From an uncultured Clostridium sp. (lineage in GTDB: Bacteria; Bacillota; Clostridia; TANB77; CAG-508): 64,000 nucleotides of DNA. Of the stretch, positions 1-9,041 are shown piece after piece. Where the stretch lies: the NCBI GenBank assembly GCA_900554565.1, contig USHX01000001.1, positions 1 through 64,000 of the forward strand, written 5' to 3'. The notes beneath the pieces were generated by a model, which was given only the letters and a program-made list of their open reading frames with translations, searched no databases and was not told the origin of the DNA. Within the stretch, counting starts at the first letter, position 1. Every line of letters starts with the position of its first letter. Both the position numbers and the translations under genes were made by a program.

Positions 1-73
1 TTTTTATTTGCCTCTTGTTCTGCTTTATATTCCTTTAATGCATTTACTAACGTATTACATTTGAGCAAATGAA

Positions 74-96
74 AAAGTTGGCACGAATGCCAACTT
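74..96 (-). terminator. Intrinsic terminator after secA
   Basis: Read on the minus strand, a perfect GC-containing stem (AGTTGGCA / TGCCAACT, four-base loop) is followed by a short T-run. It lies about 150 bases beyond the secA stop. Confidence 0.75.
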
Positions 97-246
97 TATA
101 TTGTTTGCAAAAATGTTTACATAAAGATTTTCTTATTTTACAAGGCTTTTCGACGATTTTGTTTTCAATTTTTTGTTTGCAAACATTTTGCTATTTTTAG
201 CACTTTTTTGAACTTTTCAAAATCTCACAAACCCTTATTTTATAGG

Positions 247-2999
247 CTATTTACCACAACAGTTCTTATATTTCTTACCGTGAACCGGCAAGGGCACTTG
301 TCATTTCTACCTACTTTTGGTCCTTCATTTCTTACAGTTTTGTCTACATCTGTTCCAATCTTAGCTCCGCCATCTACACTGTGAATTGCTTCTAATGCAG
401 CACCTGTAATTTTAACTGTTTCTTGTCTTTTAGCTTCACCTTGTTGTCTAATATGCATTAATATTTTTGTTACATCAAATTTAATGTCATTTACCATTTC
501 ATCAAACATATCAAAACCTTCTAAACGATATTGAACAACTGGATCTTTTTGGCCATATGCACGAAGTCCAATTCCGTTTTTTAATTCATCCATGCTATCA
601 ATATGGTTCATCCATTTTTCATCAACAACTTTTAGCATTACAACTCTTTCAAGTTCTCTCATTTGTTCTGATGTAATTTCTTCTTCTTTTTGTTTATAGA
701 TTTCTAAAGCTTTTTCTTTTAATTCTTCTGATATTTTTTCAGGATTGTTTTTATTAGCTTTTAAAGAATCTAACATTTCTATTCCTAAAACATTTACAAT
801 TTCAGTATTTAGTGATTCTACATTTAATTCTCCGCTTTCAGCTTCTATAAACATTGAAGGTAATGCTTCACAAACAAATTCTACCATGTTTACTATACTG
901 TCATGTATATTTTCTCCATCTAAAACTTGTCTTCTTTGTGCATATATGATTTCTCTTTGTGCATTCATAACATCATCATATTTTAATACATTTTTACGAA
1001 TACTGAAGTTTCTGCCTTCAACTTTCTTTTGAGCATTTTCAACAGCATTTGATATCATTTTGCTTTGAATTGGCATATTTTCATCTGCACCTAATGTGTT
1101 ATAAACTTTAGTAATCATATCTCCACCGAAGATTTTCATTAAGTCATCATCTAATCCTATATAGAATTTAGATTCTCCAATATCTCCTTGACGTCCAGCA
1201 CGACCACGTAATTGGTTATCAATTCTTCTAGATTCGTGTCTTTCTGTTCCTATTATTTTTAATCCACCAGCATCAATTACTTTTTGTTTTTCTTCTTTTA
1301 TTTGTTCATCATATTTTTCAACTAGTTTATTAAATTGTTCTCTAGCTTTTAATATTTCTTGGTCATCTGTTTCATAATATGTGTTTGCTTCTTCTATTAG
1401 TTCTGGTGTAACTTTGCTTCTTCTCATTTCTTCTTTAGCTAAGAATTCGCTGTTTCCACCAAGCATAATATCTGTACCACGACCTGCCATGTTTGTTGCT
1501 ATTGTAACTGCTCCATATTTTCCAGCTTGTGCAATTATTTCAGCTTCTTTTTCATGGTATTTAGCATTTAATACTTCATGTTTTATTCCTTCTTGTTTTA
1601 ATAGTTTAGAAAGTTTTTCTGATTTTTCAATTGATACTGTACCAACTAAAACTGGTTGTCCTTTTTTATGACTTTCTTTTATGCTTTCAACAATTGCATT
1701 AAATTTTGCTTTTTCATTTTTGTAGATTACATCATTTTCATCTTTTCTTATCATTGGCTTATTTGTTGGTATTGCTACTACATCTAAGTTATATATTTCT
1801 TGAAATTCTCCTTCTTCTGTCATTGCAGTACCAGTCATACCTGATAATTTTTCATACATTCTAAAGAAGTTTTGGAATGTGATTGTTGCAAGTGTTTTTG
1901 ATTCATCAGCAATTTTAACATTTTCTTTTGCTTCTATTGCTTGATGTAAACCATTATTGTATCTTCTACCATACATTATACGTCCTGTAAATTCGTCTAC
2001 AATTAGAACTTCGCCATCTTTTACTATGTAATCTATGTCTTTTTTCATTACTCCATGTGCTCTTAAGGCTTGGTTTACATGATGTACCAATGTTGAGTTT
2101 TCTAAATCGTTAAAGTTTTCTAATCCAAATGCTTCTTCTGCTTTTTTAATTCCTTTTTGTGTTAATGATGCTGATTTCGCTTTTAAGTCTACTATATAGT
2201 CATATTTTTCATTGTCTTCTGCTTGGTCAAAATCTTTTACATCTTCTTCAACTATAACTTTTGGTGTTAATCTTTTTACAAAGTTGTCAGCTTTTTTGTA
2301 TAAATCAGATGATTCATTTGCACGACCTGAAATTATTAATGGTGTACGAGCCTCATCTATTAATATACTGTCTATCTCATCGACAATTGCATAGTTTAAA
2401 CCTCTTTGCACAAGTTGGTCTTTATATATAACCATATTATCTCTTAGATAATCAAATCCAAATTCATTATTAGTTCCATATGTTATATCTGCATTATATG
2501 CTTCTTGTTTTTCTTTTGGTTCCATTCCAGCTATTACAAGTCCTACTGATAGTCCTAGGAATTTATATAATTTTCCCATCCATTCACTATCTCTTTTTGC
2601 TAAGTAGTCATTTACTGTAATTACATGAACCCCTTTACCTTCTAGTGCATTTAAGTAAACTGGTAATGTTGCAACTAATGTTTTTCCTTCACCTGTTTTC
2701 ATTTCGGCAATTCTACCTTGGTGTAATATAATACCACCAATTAATTGCACATCAAAATGTCTCATTCCTAATACTCTTTTTGATGCTTCTCTTACTACTG
2801 CAAATGCTTCTGGTAATATGTCATCTAATGTTTTTCCTTCTTGTAATTGTTTTTTTAAATAATCTGTTTTGTTTCTTAATTCTGTATCTGTTAATTTTGA
2901 TATTTCAGTTTCAAGGTCGTTTATTTTTTTAACTATTGGCATTACCCTTTTTACTTCTTTTTCACTGTATGATTTGAATATCTTTTTTAATACGCTCAT
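247..2999 (-). CDS. secA: Preprotein translocase ATPase SecA (two CGG +1 shifts at the C-terminus)
   Basis: SecA is the ATPase motor that drives preproteins through SecYEG. The DEAD motor is complete: Walker A MKTGEGKT near residues 100-107, the [12 protein letters not shown] box near 207, and the GRAGRQGD helicase motif. In frame 0 the protein would end in a scrambled tail after CPC at residue 904. If the C of the in-frame CGG at 287 and again at 280 is skipped, the tail becomes [15 protein letters not shown] with stop TAG at 247-249, the canonical SecA zinc-binding C-terminus that contacts SecB or ribosomes. The restored length is 916 residues. Without shifting, frame 0 runs on to a TAA at 240-242 and gives 919 residues with no zinc motif. 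Identity is certain; the recoding is inferred from family conservation. Confidence 0.97.
278..287 (-). other. Two CGG +1 recoding sites in secA
   Basis: On the minus strand TGC CGG T and, once shifted, TCA CGG T. Skipping C at 287 and at 280 restores CPCGSGKK. The second CGG is in frame only after the first shift. Both add one extra base relative to the expected GGT codons. Confidence 0.85.
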
Positions 3000-3148
3000 T
3001 TTGAATTCAATCCCTTCTTCTGTTTTTTATATATTTAGATTTTTTTACTTTGTAACTATATCACTAAAATCTTTTTTTATCAAGTTTTTTAGAATATTTT
3101 TTGTATATTCTAATATATTTTATTATCACACTTGAAAGGAGCCTCCTT

Positions 3149-3700
3149 ATGTTTATATATAACTTTAAAATAAATGGAAGTAAAACTTTTAAAATAATAT
3201 TCACTAGCATGGTAATTTTACTGATAATTATTACAATAATAGTAACATTTAGAATCATAATAGGAGCTAAAAACTTTGCAAATAGTAGTAACACTTGTAT
3301 AGATAAGAATAAAGTTTGTAACATAAGTACAACTAATTATACAAATATATTAAAAACAGTTCATGAAAATATTGATGACTATGTTGGAACCAGAATTTGC
3401 TTTACTGGTTATATATATCGTGTTTTAGATTTGAAAGAGAATCAATTTGTTTTAGCTAGAGATATGATAGTTTCTTCAAACTTTCAAAGTGTTGTTGTTG
3501 GATTCCTTTGTGAGTATGATAAAGCCAAAGATTTTTCAGATAATGCTTGGGTAAAATTGACAGGGAAAATAACCAAAGGAGACTATCACGGTGATATGCC
3601 AATAGTTAAGATTGAAAAAATAGAAACTGTAAATAAACCAAATGATGAATATGTCTACCCACCAGATGAGAGTTATATTCCAACTTCTGAAATTGTTTAA
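3149..3700 (+). CDS. Membrane-anchored DUF1980/YcgQ-like protein
   Basis: A 184-residue protein with one N-terminal membrane segment (about residues 15-37), followed by an extracytoplasmic beta-rich domain. The stretch from VGTRICFTGYIYR through NQFVLARDMI, GFLCEY and WVKLTGKI to the NKPNDEYVYPP ending resembles the C-terminal half of the TIGR03943/DUF1980 (YcgQ) family, which often pairs with YraQ-type permeases. The usual second cysteine motif and the permease partner are not next to it. The ATG at 3149 is chosen because AAAGGAG lies about nine bases upstream; an earlier in-frame ATG lacks such a site. It is divergent from secA. The function of the family is unsettled. Confidence 0.7.
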   Translation: MFIYNFKINGSKTFKIIFTSMVILLIIITIIVTFRIIIGAKNFANSSNTCIDKNKVCNISTTNYTNILKTVHENIDDYVGTRICFTGYIYRVLDLKENQFVLARDMIVSSNFQSVVVGFLCEYDKAKDFSDNAWVKLTGKITKGDYHGDMPIVKIEKIETVNKPNDEYVYPPDESYIPTSEIV

Positions 3701-3727
3701 ATATCTTATTTTCTAATCTTTTATGGG

Positions 3728-3756
3728 TTTACATTTGTCCTATTTTATGTTAAAAT
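3728..3756 (+). promoter_or_regulatory. Sigma-A-type promoter
   Basis: TTTACA, a 17-base spacer and TAAAAT, ending 39 bases before the TTG start of the RelA/SpoT-like gene. Confidence 0.6.
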
Positions 3757-3795
3757 AATGTTTGCCAAAATTAGTATGAACGGAAGTGAAAATAA

Positions 3796-5167
3796 TTGAC
3801 AAATGATTTTAAAAAACGTTTAGAAGTAAAAAAACTTTCTAACACAACAACAGAACAAGAAATAAAAAATTCATACAAAACAAAGAATCTTGAATCATAT
3901 AATAAATTAGCAAATAATAAAGAAACTATAAATTATCTACATAATGTAATAGCAGCAATACTTTTGGGATTAAATAGATCAAATCCAGAATCACAATTTT
4001 ATATCCCATATAGAATAAAAGCTCCTGCAAGTAAGCAGAAAAAACTAGATAAAAAATTAAATAAAGCAAAAATTATTTATGATGAAAACCAAAATTCAAG
4101 TATTAATATAAAACCTGCATTTGATGATATTGCATTTAAAATAATCGCTGAAAAGCCTCCTATTAGACACAATTTTAATAATGAAAACCTTGCACAATTA
4201 GCAGAGCAATATGATAATAATCAACAAATTTTAGATGAAATGCAAGAATTTAGTAAAAAATTAATACAAGATGAATTTGCTTCGCCCGAAAACAGAAAAT
4301 ATAAATTTGAAGTATCTAAAAAAGAATATTATGAAAAATGTAAAGAGTTAATTCTTCATACAAAAGCTCTTTTTCATGAAGACTCTAAAAACATAATAAA
4401 AAACTTTGATAACTCTATTTCATATATTGATAACAACTTAAAATTATTACAAAATACAAAAACTGAAAACGAAGTAATTGACTTAGATGACTTAAATAAT
4501 CCAAATGCAAACTTTTTAACTTTGGTCAGAAATTATGAGACAGAAATCCCAAATGAACTTGGACTAGCACTACTTACAAATCAAGTAATTTCTTTATTTA
4601 ATTCTGATGAAAGATTAAAAAAATTAGGAGTTTCAATAGTACAAAAACCTATAGATAAAAAAGTTTCTGTAAATCGGATATAGGTCAAACACAATAATTA
4701 TAAGAACATTACTAAGAGATATCGAATGTCAGTTACAAACAAAAGACCAATATCAAAAAGGAAACTATGGTTATGCAGCACATACAAAAATGGCCGGTAA
4801 ATCCATAGAACAATTAGAAATTCCCGAAAATGAAACAGATGAAAATGTTTCAAATTTAGTTGAGCAAATTCATCAAATATCACCTATTTTCTATGATGCT
4901 AGAATTGATGACAGAGAATATAACAGAGTTATAACTTATAGTTTAAGTTTAGATGAGGCATACCGTAGGCTTTTAAGAGAAAGTGAAACAACAGAGGCTC
5001 TTGAATATTGTGACAAATTGTACAATCTATCACAAAGACACCCTAAATATTTTCAAAAGGAAAATGAATTGTCATTTATAGATTATGATATTAATAAATA
5101 TTTAGAAAGCGAAGAACTTCAAACTTTAATCTCAAAAACTTTAGAAACATATGAATATGACAGATAA
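3796..5167 (+). CDS. RelA/SpoT-domain-like protein (CGG +1 shift)
   Basis: Frame 0 gives 293 residues and stops just after an in-frame CGG at 4675. Skipping that C joins it to the downstream frame and gives 456 residues. Across the junction the sequence reads VSVNGYRSNTII, then IECQLQTKDQYQ and GNYGYAAHTKM. This resembles the substrate-binding end of the RelA/SpoT nucleotidyltransferase fold (GYRS, E-x-Q-x-R/Q-T, G-x-AAH). It may be a small alarmone synthetase-like protein, but the N-terminal 250 charged residues match nothing I recognise and the catalytic residues are not proven. The start is TTG 3796, with GGAAGTGA six bases upstream and an in-frame TAA just before it. It is preceded by a good promoter and followed by a bidirectional terminator. 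Confidence 0.6.
4675..4678 (+). other. CGG +1 recoding site, RelA/SpoT-like gene
   Basis: GTA AAT CGG A: frame 0 meets TAG two codons later. Skipping C gives AAT GGA TAT AGG (NGYR) and 163 further residues in a coherent frame. Confidence 0.8.
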
Positions 5168-5200
5168 ATCAGTAAAGCACTCTACTTTACTGATTTTTTA
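5167..5200. terminator. Bidirectional intrinsic terminator
   Basis: Perfect 11-base stem AATCAGTAAAG / CTTTACTGATT with a T-run on the plus strand. It serves the RelA/SpoT-like gene and probably the convergent permease gene. Confidence 0.8.
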
Positions 5201-6296
5201 TCTTCTATCAAATATTGTTTTAAACACTCCCCCATCTATTAAGCTTGCAAAAATATTTTTAAATATAATTAAAACTATTGGTCCTATTAGAAGTCCTATT
5301 ATCCCAATAAATTTAAATCCTGTATACATTGCAATCAATGTAAATATTGGATGTACTCCAATATTCTTACTAACTAATTTAGGCTCCAATATTTGTCTAG
5401 AGATTGACATTATTATTAATAAAACTATTATTGCGATTCCAAGATTCAAATCACCATTAATTGCTGAAATTATGGCCCATGGAACCATTACCGTCCCAGA
5501 ACCGCAAAATAGGTAAAGCATCTACAAAACCTATAAAAAGGGCCATAAGCAAAGGATATGTTACATCAAATTTCAAAAATTCTAATATATATAACCCAAT
5601 TAATGAGATTATAAAAGATACTAGTATTAATGTTGCTTCTGCTTTTAAATATCCACCCAAGGTACTTATTAAGTCTTTCATATGATTTCCAAGTTTTCTT
5701 ACCCAAACCTTTGGCAGATGATGTTCTATCTGATCTAATATATATATTTTATCAACGCAAATAAAATATAATGCAATTACTGTTATTCCAACACATATTG
5801 CAATCGAAGGTATACTTGTTACAAAATCTATTAATCCTGTTAGAATGCTTCTTACCCAATTTGAAATTGTTGTTATCATATCTCCTGTAGAGTTTTGAAT
5901 TACTCCTACTATTTCATTTGATATTTTTATTTTATCAAAATTTAATGATGTGATTAGTTTTTGTACTTGTATGTATGCTTTATCAATATAATCATTTAAA
6001 CTTTGTAAAAGGTTAGAAGATTCCGCAAAAAGTGTAGCTATTAGCCATATTAATGTTCCAAGGATAACTATTAAAGCTATTGTAAATATTATAATAGAAC
6101 TTGTCTTTCTAGTAAGTTTGAATCTTCGCATTATCCATTTTATTGCAGGTTCTATAATTAATGAGATAATAAACGCAACTAAAAATGGCATATAGAAAAC
6201 TGCTATTTTTAGTCCTACACATAGCCCTAAAAATAGTAAAACTACATATAAAATTCTTCTTCCTACTCTTGTCCAATATGACATATCAAAAATCAT
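5198..6296 (-). CDS. AI-2E/PerM-family permease, YtvI-like sporulation protein (CGG +1 shift)
   Basis: A 365-residue polytopic membrane protein of the AI-2E transporter (PerM/YtvI) family, once the C of the CGG at 5504 is skipped. Frame 0 ends 15 codons after the CGG. The shifted frame restores the family block ALPILGSGTVMVPWA, followed by RQILEPKLVS and the terminal hydrophobic segments. About seven or eight membrane segments are visible. In spore formers the closest members are YtvI, a sporulation membrane protein, and nearby spore genes fit that. The substrate is unknown. Family assignment is firm; the ytvI role is an inference, so no symbol is given. Confidence 0.85.
5501..5504 (-). other. 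CGG +1 recoding site, YtvI-like permease
   Basis: Minus strand ATT TTG CGG T after residue 264. Skipping C gives LPIL-GSGTV, a strongly conserved PerM/YtvI segment. Confidence 0.85.
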
Positions 6297-6325
6297 TTAA
6301 CCCTCCCTACTATATTAATATATGT

Positions 6326-6355
6326 AATAAGACGGATTAATATCCGCCTTATTGT
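6326..6355 (-). terminator. Probable terminator of the CBS gene
   Basis: Imperfect stem AATAAGGCGGAT / ATCCGTCTTATT just downstream of the CBS protein gene. The T-run is weak. Confidence 0.45.
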
Positions 6356-6372
6356 AAAGAAAAATTTTGATT

Positions 6373-6819
6373 TTATCTATCATTTTGATTTCCATTGCAA
6401 TCACATATATTTTCAAGTGTTGTAGTTACTTCCCTTACTCCTAATTGTTGTTCATTTTGAGCTAAATCACCTATTGTTAAAATTCCCACGATTTTATTGT
6501 TTGAATCACATACAGGTAATCTTCTTATTTGATTTTGACCCATTTTTGTTTGAGCATTTGTCATGTCATCATCTTGTTTACAGGTACATACATTTTGACT
6601 CATTATGTCTTTTATTTGTGTTTGATTTGTATCTTTTTCACAAGCTACACAACGAAGCAAAATGTCTCTATCTGTTACTATTCCGCATACGCAATTGTTA
6701 CTATCACATACAGGAACACAACCAATTTGGTTCTCAGCCATTAGTTTTGCTACTTCTTGAATTTTAGTTTCTGGTTTTACTGTACATACATCTTGACACA
6801 TACATTCTTTTACTTTCAT
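6373..6819 (-). CDS. Cysteine-rich double-CBS-domain protein
   Basis: A 148-residue protein made of two CBS domains. The first runs from MKVKECMCQDVC through the GIVTDRDIL block (residues 1 to about 60). The second runs from IKDIMSQNVCTC to VGILTIGDLA (about 70-130). Stand-alone CBS pairs usually bind adenine nucleotides or S-adenosyl-methionine and act as sensors. It is unusually rich in cysteine (CMCQDVC, VPVCDSNNCVCG, CVACEK, CTCK, CDCNG), which suggests metal or redox sensing, though that is inference. The ATG at 6819 is preferred over an upstream GTG because AGGTGG lies about eight bases before it. No partner domain or operon neighbour points to a target. Confidence 0.85.
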   Translation of the reverse strand: MKVKECMCQDVCTVKPETKIQEVAKLMAENQIGCVPVCDSNNCVCGIVTDRDILLRCVACEKDTNQTQIKDIMSQNVCTCKQDDDMTNAQTKMGQNQIRRLPVCDSNNKIVGILTIGDLAQNEQQLGVREVTTTLENICDCNGNQNDR

Positions 6820-6901
6820 TTTATATTCCACCTTTCAAAATTTCTCGTTAATATTTTTTGCATTTTCTTATTTTTTATCCTAATAATTTTTTGAACAAAA
6901 G

Positions 6902-6940
6902 GAAAAAGATAGAAAAATTTCAAAATTTTTCTATCTTTCA
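6902..6940 (-). terminator. Intrinsic terminator of the nucleotidyltransferase gene
   Basis: Near-perfect stem AAAGATAGAAAAATTT / AAATTTTTCTATCTTT overlapping the gene's last codons. T-rich on the minus strand. Confidence 0.7.
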
Positions 6941-7769
6941 TTTACCTCTTTGTTTCTGTTGACTTTATTTCTCTTTTTTATATTTCTATTTATTTTACCT
7001 TTATATTTCTTATTTTCTTCATTACCTAAATATAATTTCCTATAGTTGGTAGTTGAGCGTTTTTCCATTGTTTCTTTTGGTCTAGGAGTAAATACAATAT
7101 TCAAACCATCTGTATCTGAAAAATCTTTTTTCAAATCAGAGCCTAAATATATCGCTTCTATATTTTCTCTGTATTTAGATTTTATATAATCTGATGCAAT
7201 ATGTAGATCACGCACATAATATTTATATACACCATCTACAAATTTGAAATGTCTTAAAATTTCCATTCTTTCATCATCAGCTAAAATTGGTCTTCTATTT
7301 TTATGTTCTTGAACTAGCTCATCTGATTTTACTCCAACGATTAGCCTTTCACAATCTTTTGAAGCTAATAATAAATTTTCTAAGTGTCCTGCATGAAATA
7401 AATCATATGTTCCTGGAGCATATCCTAATTTATATTTTTATTACTCACTTGATTTTTACAAGTTGCTAATTTTTTATAATAATCATATATTCTGTATGAT
7501 TTTTCAGCATTTTCTTTTACTAAATCTTTTTGTAGACTTGAAACTCTAAAAACAAAGTCAACACCTCTAATTTGCTCCATTATTTTCATTCTTTCATCTA
7601 TATTTTTTAATGGTTTTCCCAACCCTAATGCTTCACACAAATTGTCATCATATATTCCTAATCCAAAATATTCTGCACCTTCATGTCTCCCTAATTGAAT
7701 CTCTTTATCCAGTTTTTCTAGTTCCTTGGCTCTTAGTACATCCCATGCACCACAAGAATAAGCTATCAT
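6931..7769 (-). CDS. Tandem cytidylyltransferase-like protein, interrupted by a frameshift at an A-run
   Basis: Two nucleotidyltransferase-like halves lie head to tail. The first (7769 down to about 7440) opens with IAYSCGAWDVL and contains GIYDDNLCEALG and PLKNIDERMKIM. The second reads KLGYAPGTYDLFHAGHLENLL, with the HxGH-type motif of glycerol- and ethanolamine-phosphate cytidylyltransferases, then VGVKSDELV and DDERMEILRHF, and ends in a basic tail. The halves are in different frames. Frame 0 stops with TAG at 7425, and the second half has no start codon or ribosome site of its own. One extra A in the five-A run at 7435-7439 would fuse them. No CGG is near. It may be a recent mutation, an assembly error or slippage. 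The substrate is not known. Confidence 0.65.
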
Positions 7770-7783
7770 ATCTCATTTTCTCC

Positions 7784-8290
7784 TTATACTAATTTTTTAT
7801 ATTTATTCCATTTATTATTATTTCTTTTTGCTTCATTATAAATCTCATCTAAATCCATTTCTGATATTTCATCTATTACTTTACATGCTAACTCAAAAGT
7901 TAATATCTGTGGCTTTCCATTTTTAAAAAATACTTTATCTTCTATTTCTTCTAATAACTCAACATTATACTTTTCTTTCAAAGATTTATTTGTAAAGTCA
8001 TAATCATAATAAAGCTGTGGCTTCTCTATCTTTTCTAAATATTTATTATAAAAAAGATAATCTGTAACTAAATGTAAGAAAAATCCTTTGTTATAATCTG
8101 TATCTATTTTATTACTTGTTGCAAATGCATTTAAACTTGTGTAAGCAGGTGATTTCCCATAATGAGTTTTTTGTTTGTCATTAGTTAAATCAGGTGCTAT
8201 AGTTCCATTTATAAAATCTATCGAATATTCTTTCCTATGCTTTTTTAAATATTCCTGTGCTGTAGCTATATGAATTACATATCCTGGCAT
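7784..8290 (-). CDS. Zinc-dependent phospholipase-C-like protein
   Basis: A 168-residue protein beginning MPGYVIHIATAQEYL, with NGTIAPDL, KTHYGKSPAYTSL and GFFLHLVTDYLFYNKYL. Spaced histidines and aspartates (H7, D53-type, H63-type, HLVTD) are typical of the all-helical zinc phospholipase C/S1-P1 nuclease-like family found widely in Clostridia. There is no signal peptide, so it is probably cytoplasmic. A ribosome site GGAGAG lies nine bases before the ATG. It lies just upstream of the nucleotidyltransferase gene, 14 bases apart, so they probably share a transcript. The true substrate is unknown. Confidence 0.65.
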   Translation of the reverse strand: MPGYVIHIATAQEYLKKHRKEYSIDFINGTIAPDLTNDKQKTHYGKSPAYTSLNAFATSNKIDTDYNKGFFLHLVTDYLFYNKYLEKIEKPQLYYDYDFTNKSLKEKYNVELLEEIEDKVFFKNGKPQILTFELACKVIDEISEMDLDEIYNEAKRNNNKWNKYKKLV

Positions 8291-8368
8291 ATATATTATC
8301 TCTCCTTATCTTCAACTATTTCTATTTTAGCATATTTAAGATGTTTTGTACAGCTTTACATAAAATAT

Positions 8369-8982
8369 TTAGAATGGGCTTTCGAAAATATCCATTTCAT
8401 TAAAAAATCTAGGTCTCATTGGTGGTCTTGGTCCTGCTCCAGGAAAAGGTGGTCTTCCGTGGTCCACCACCGTGGCCCTGGAAATGGTGGGCGTGGTCTT
8501 AGAGGTCTACCAGGTCTTCCAAGCAATTCTCTTAAAATTAAAATTCTTATCAAATCATTTAAAGTACTGTTTCCTGTTTGTCTGTCATCTCCCCTATTTT
8601 CTTCTTTTACATTTTCGCTTTCAGATATTTGTTTTCTATTATTTCTATTATTAGTTCCTTGCACTTGGTTTTGTAAATTTATATTAACTTTTATTGGTGT
8701 ATTCACTTCGATAGAACTATATATTTCATTTGTAATTTCATCTACTAAATTTTGACTTATTGGTTCTGAAATTTGTGAACACCTCTTGTTTATCATTGGA
8801 TATACAATTTTGTATATTTCAGGATAATATGATTCAAGTTCTCTATTTTCGTTTGGCATCTCATATTGCATTTGCTCTAAATCATTTCTCATATAGTTCA
8901 TATTATTATTTGTAACCATATTCATACTGGGATATCCTAAAACACTTCTTATGTATTCATCAATTGATTGATTTTGTTCCAT
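8369..8982 (-). CDS. Coat-like protein with Pro/Gly-rich tail (two CGG +1 shifts)
   Basis: A 203-residue protein when two CGG codons are shifted. The N-terminus is Asn/Met/Gln-rich (MEQNQSIDEYIRSVLGYP). The middle carries ESYYPEIYKIVYPMINKRC and DEITNEIYSSIE, a pattern I associate with clostridial spore surface proteins, then DLIRILILRELLGRPGRP. In frame 0 the tail degenerates into WWTTEDHLFLEQ. Skipping C at 8472 gives PGPGGGP, then CGG at 8459 becomes in frame. Skipping again gives GRPPFPGAGPRPP and the ending NEMDIFESPF. The restored tail is a regular Pro/Gly/Arg repeat. Function is not established. Confidence 0.65.
8457..8472 (-). other. Two nested CGG +1 recoding sites, coat-like gene
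   Basis: CCA CGG T at 8472, then CCA CGG A at 8459. The second codon is only in frame after the first shift. Both shifts are needed to keep the Pro/Gly-rich tail reading. Confidence 0.8.
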
Positions 8983-9041
8983 TATAAAAAACCTCCTTAT
9001 TATTTTATATATAATATGGAGATTTTCATATTTTGTGATTT

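Noticed and set aside
1..69. Minus-strand frame running off the left edge, starting at a TTG (LKCNTLVNALKEYKAEQEANK)
   Set aside because: No ribosome site, very short, and it begins right after the secA terminator. Could be the start of the next gene but cannot be supported.
3777..3800. ATG AAC GGA mini-ORF just before the RelA/SpoT-like gene as another CGG site
   Set aside because: CGG is out of frame there, and the GGAAG is better read as the ribosome site for the TTG start.
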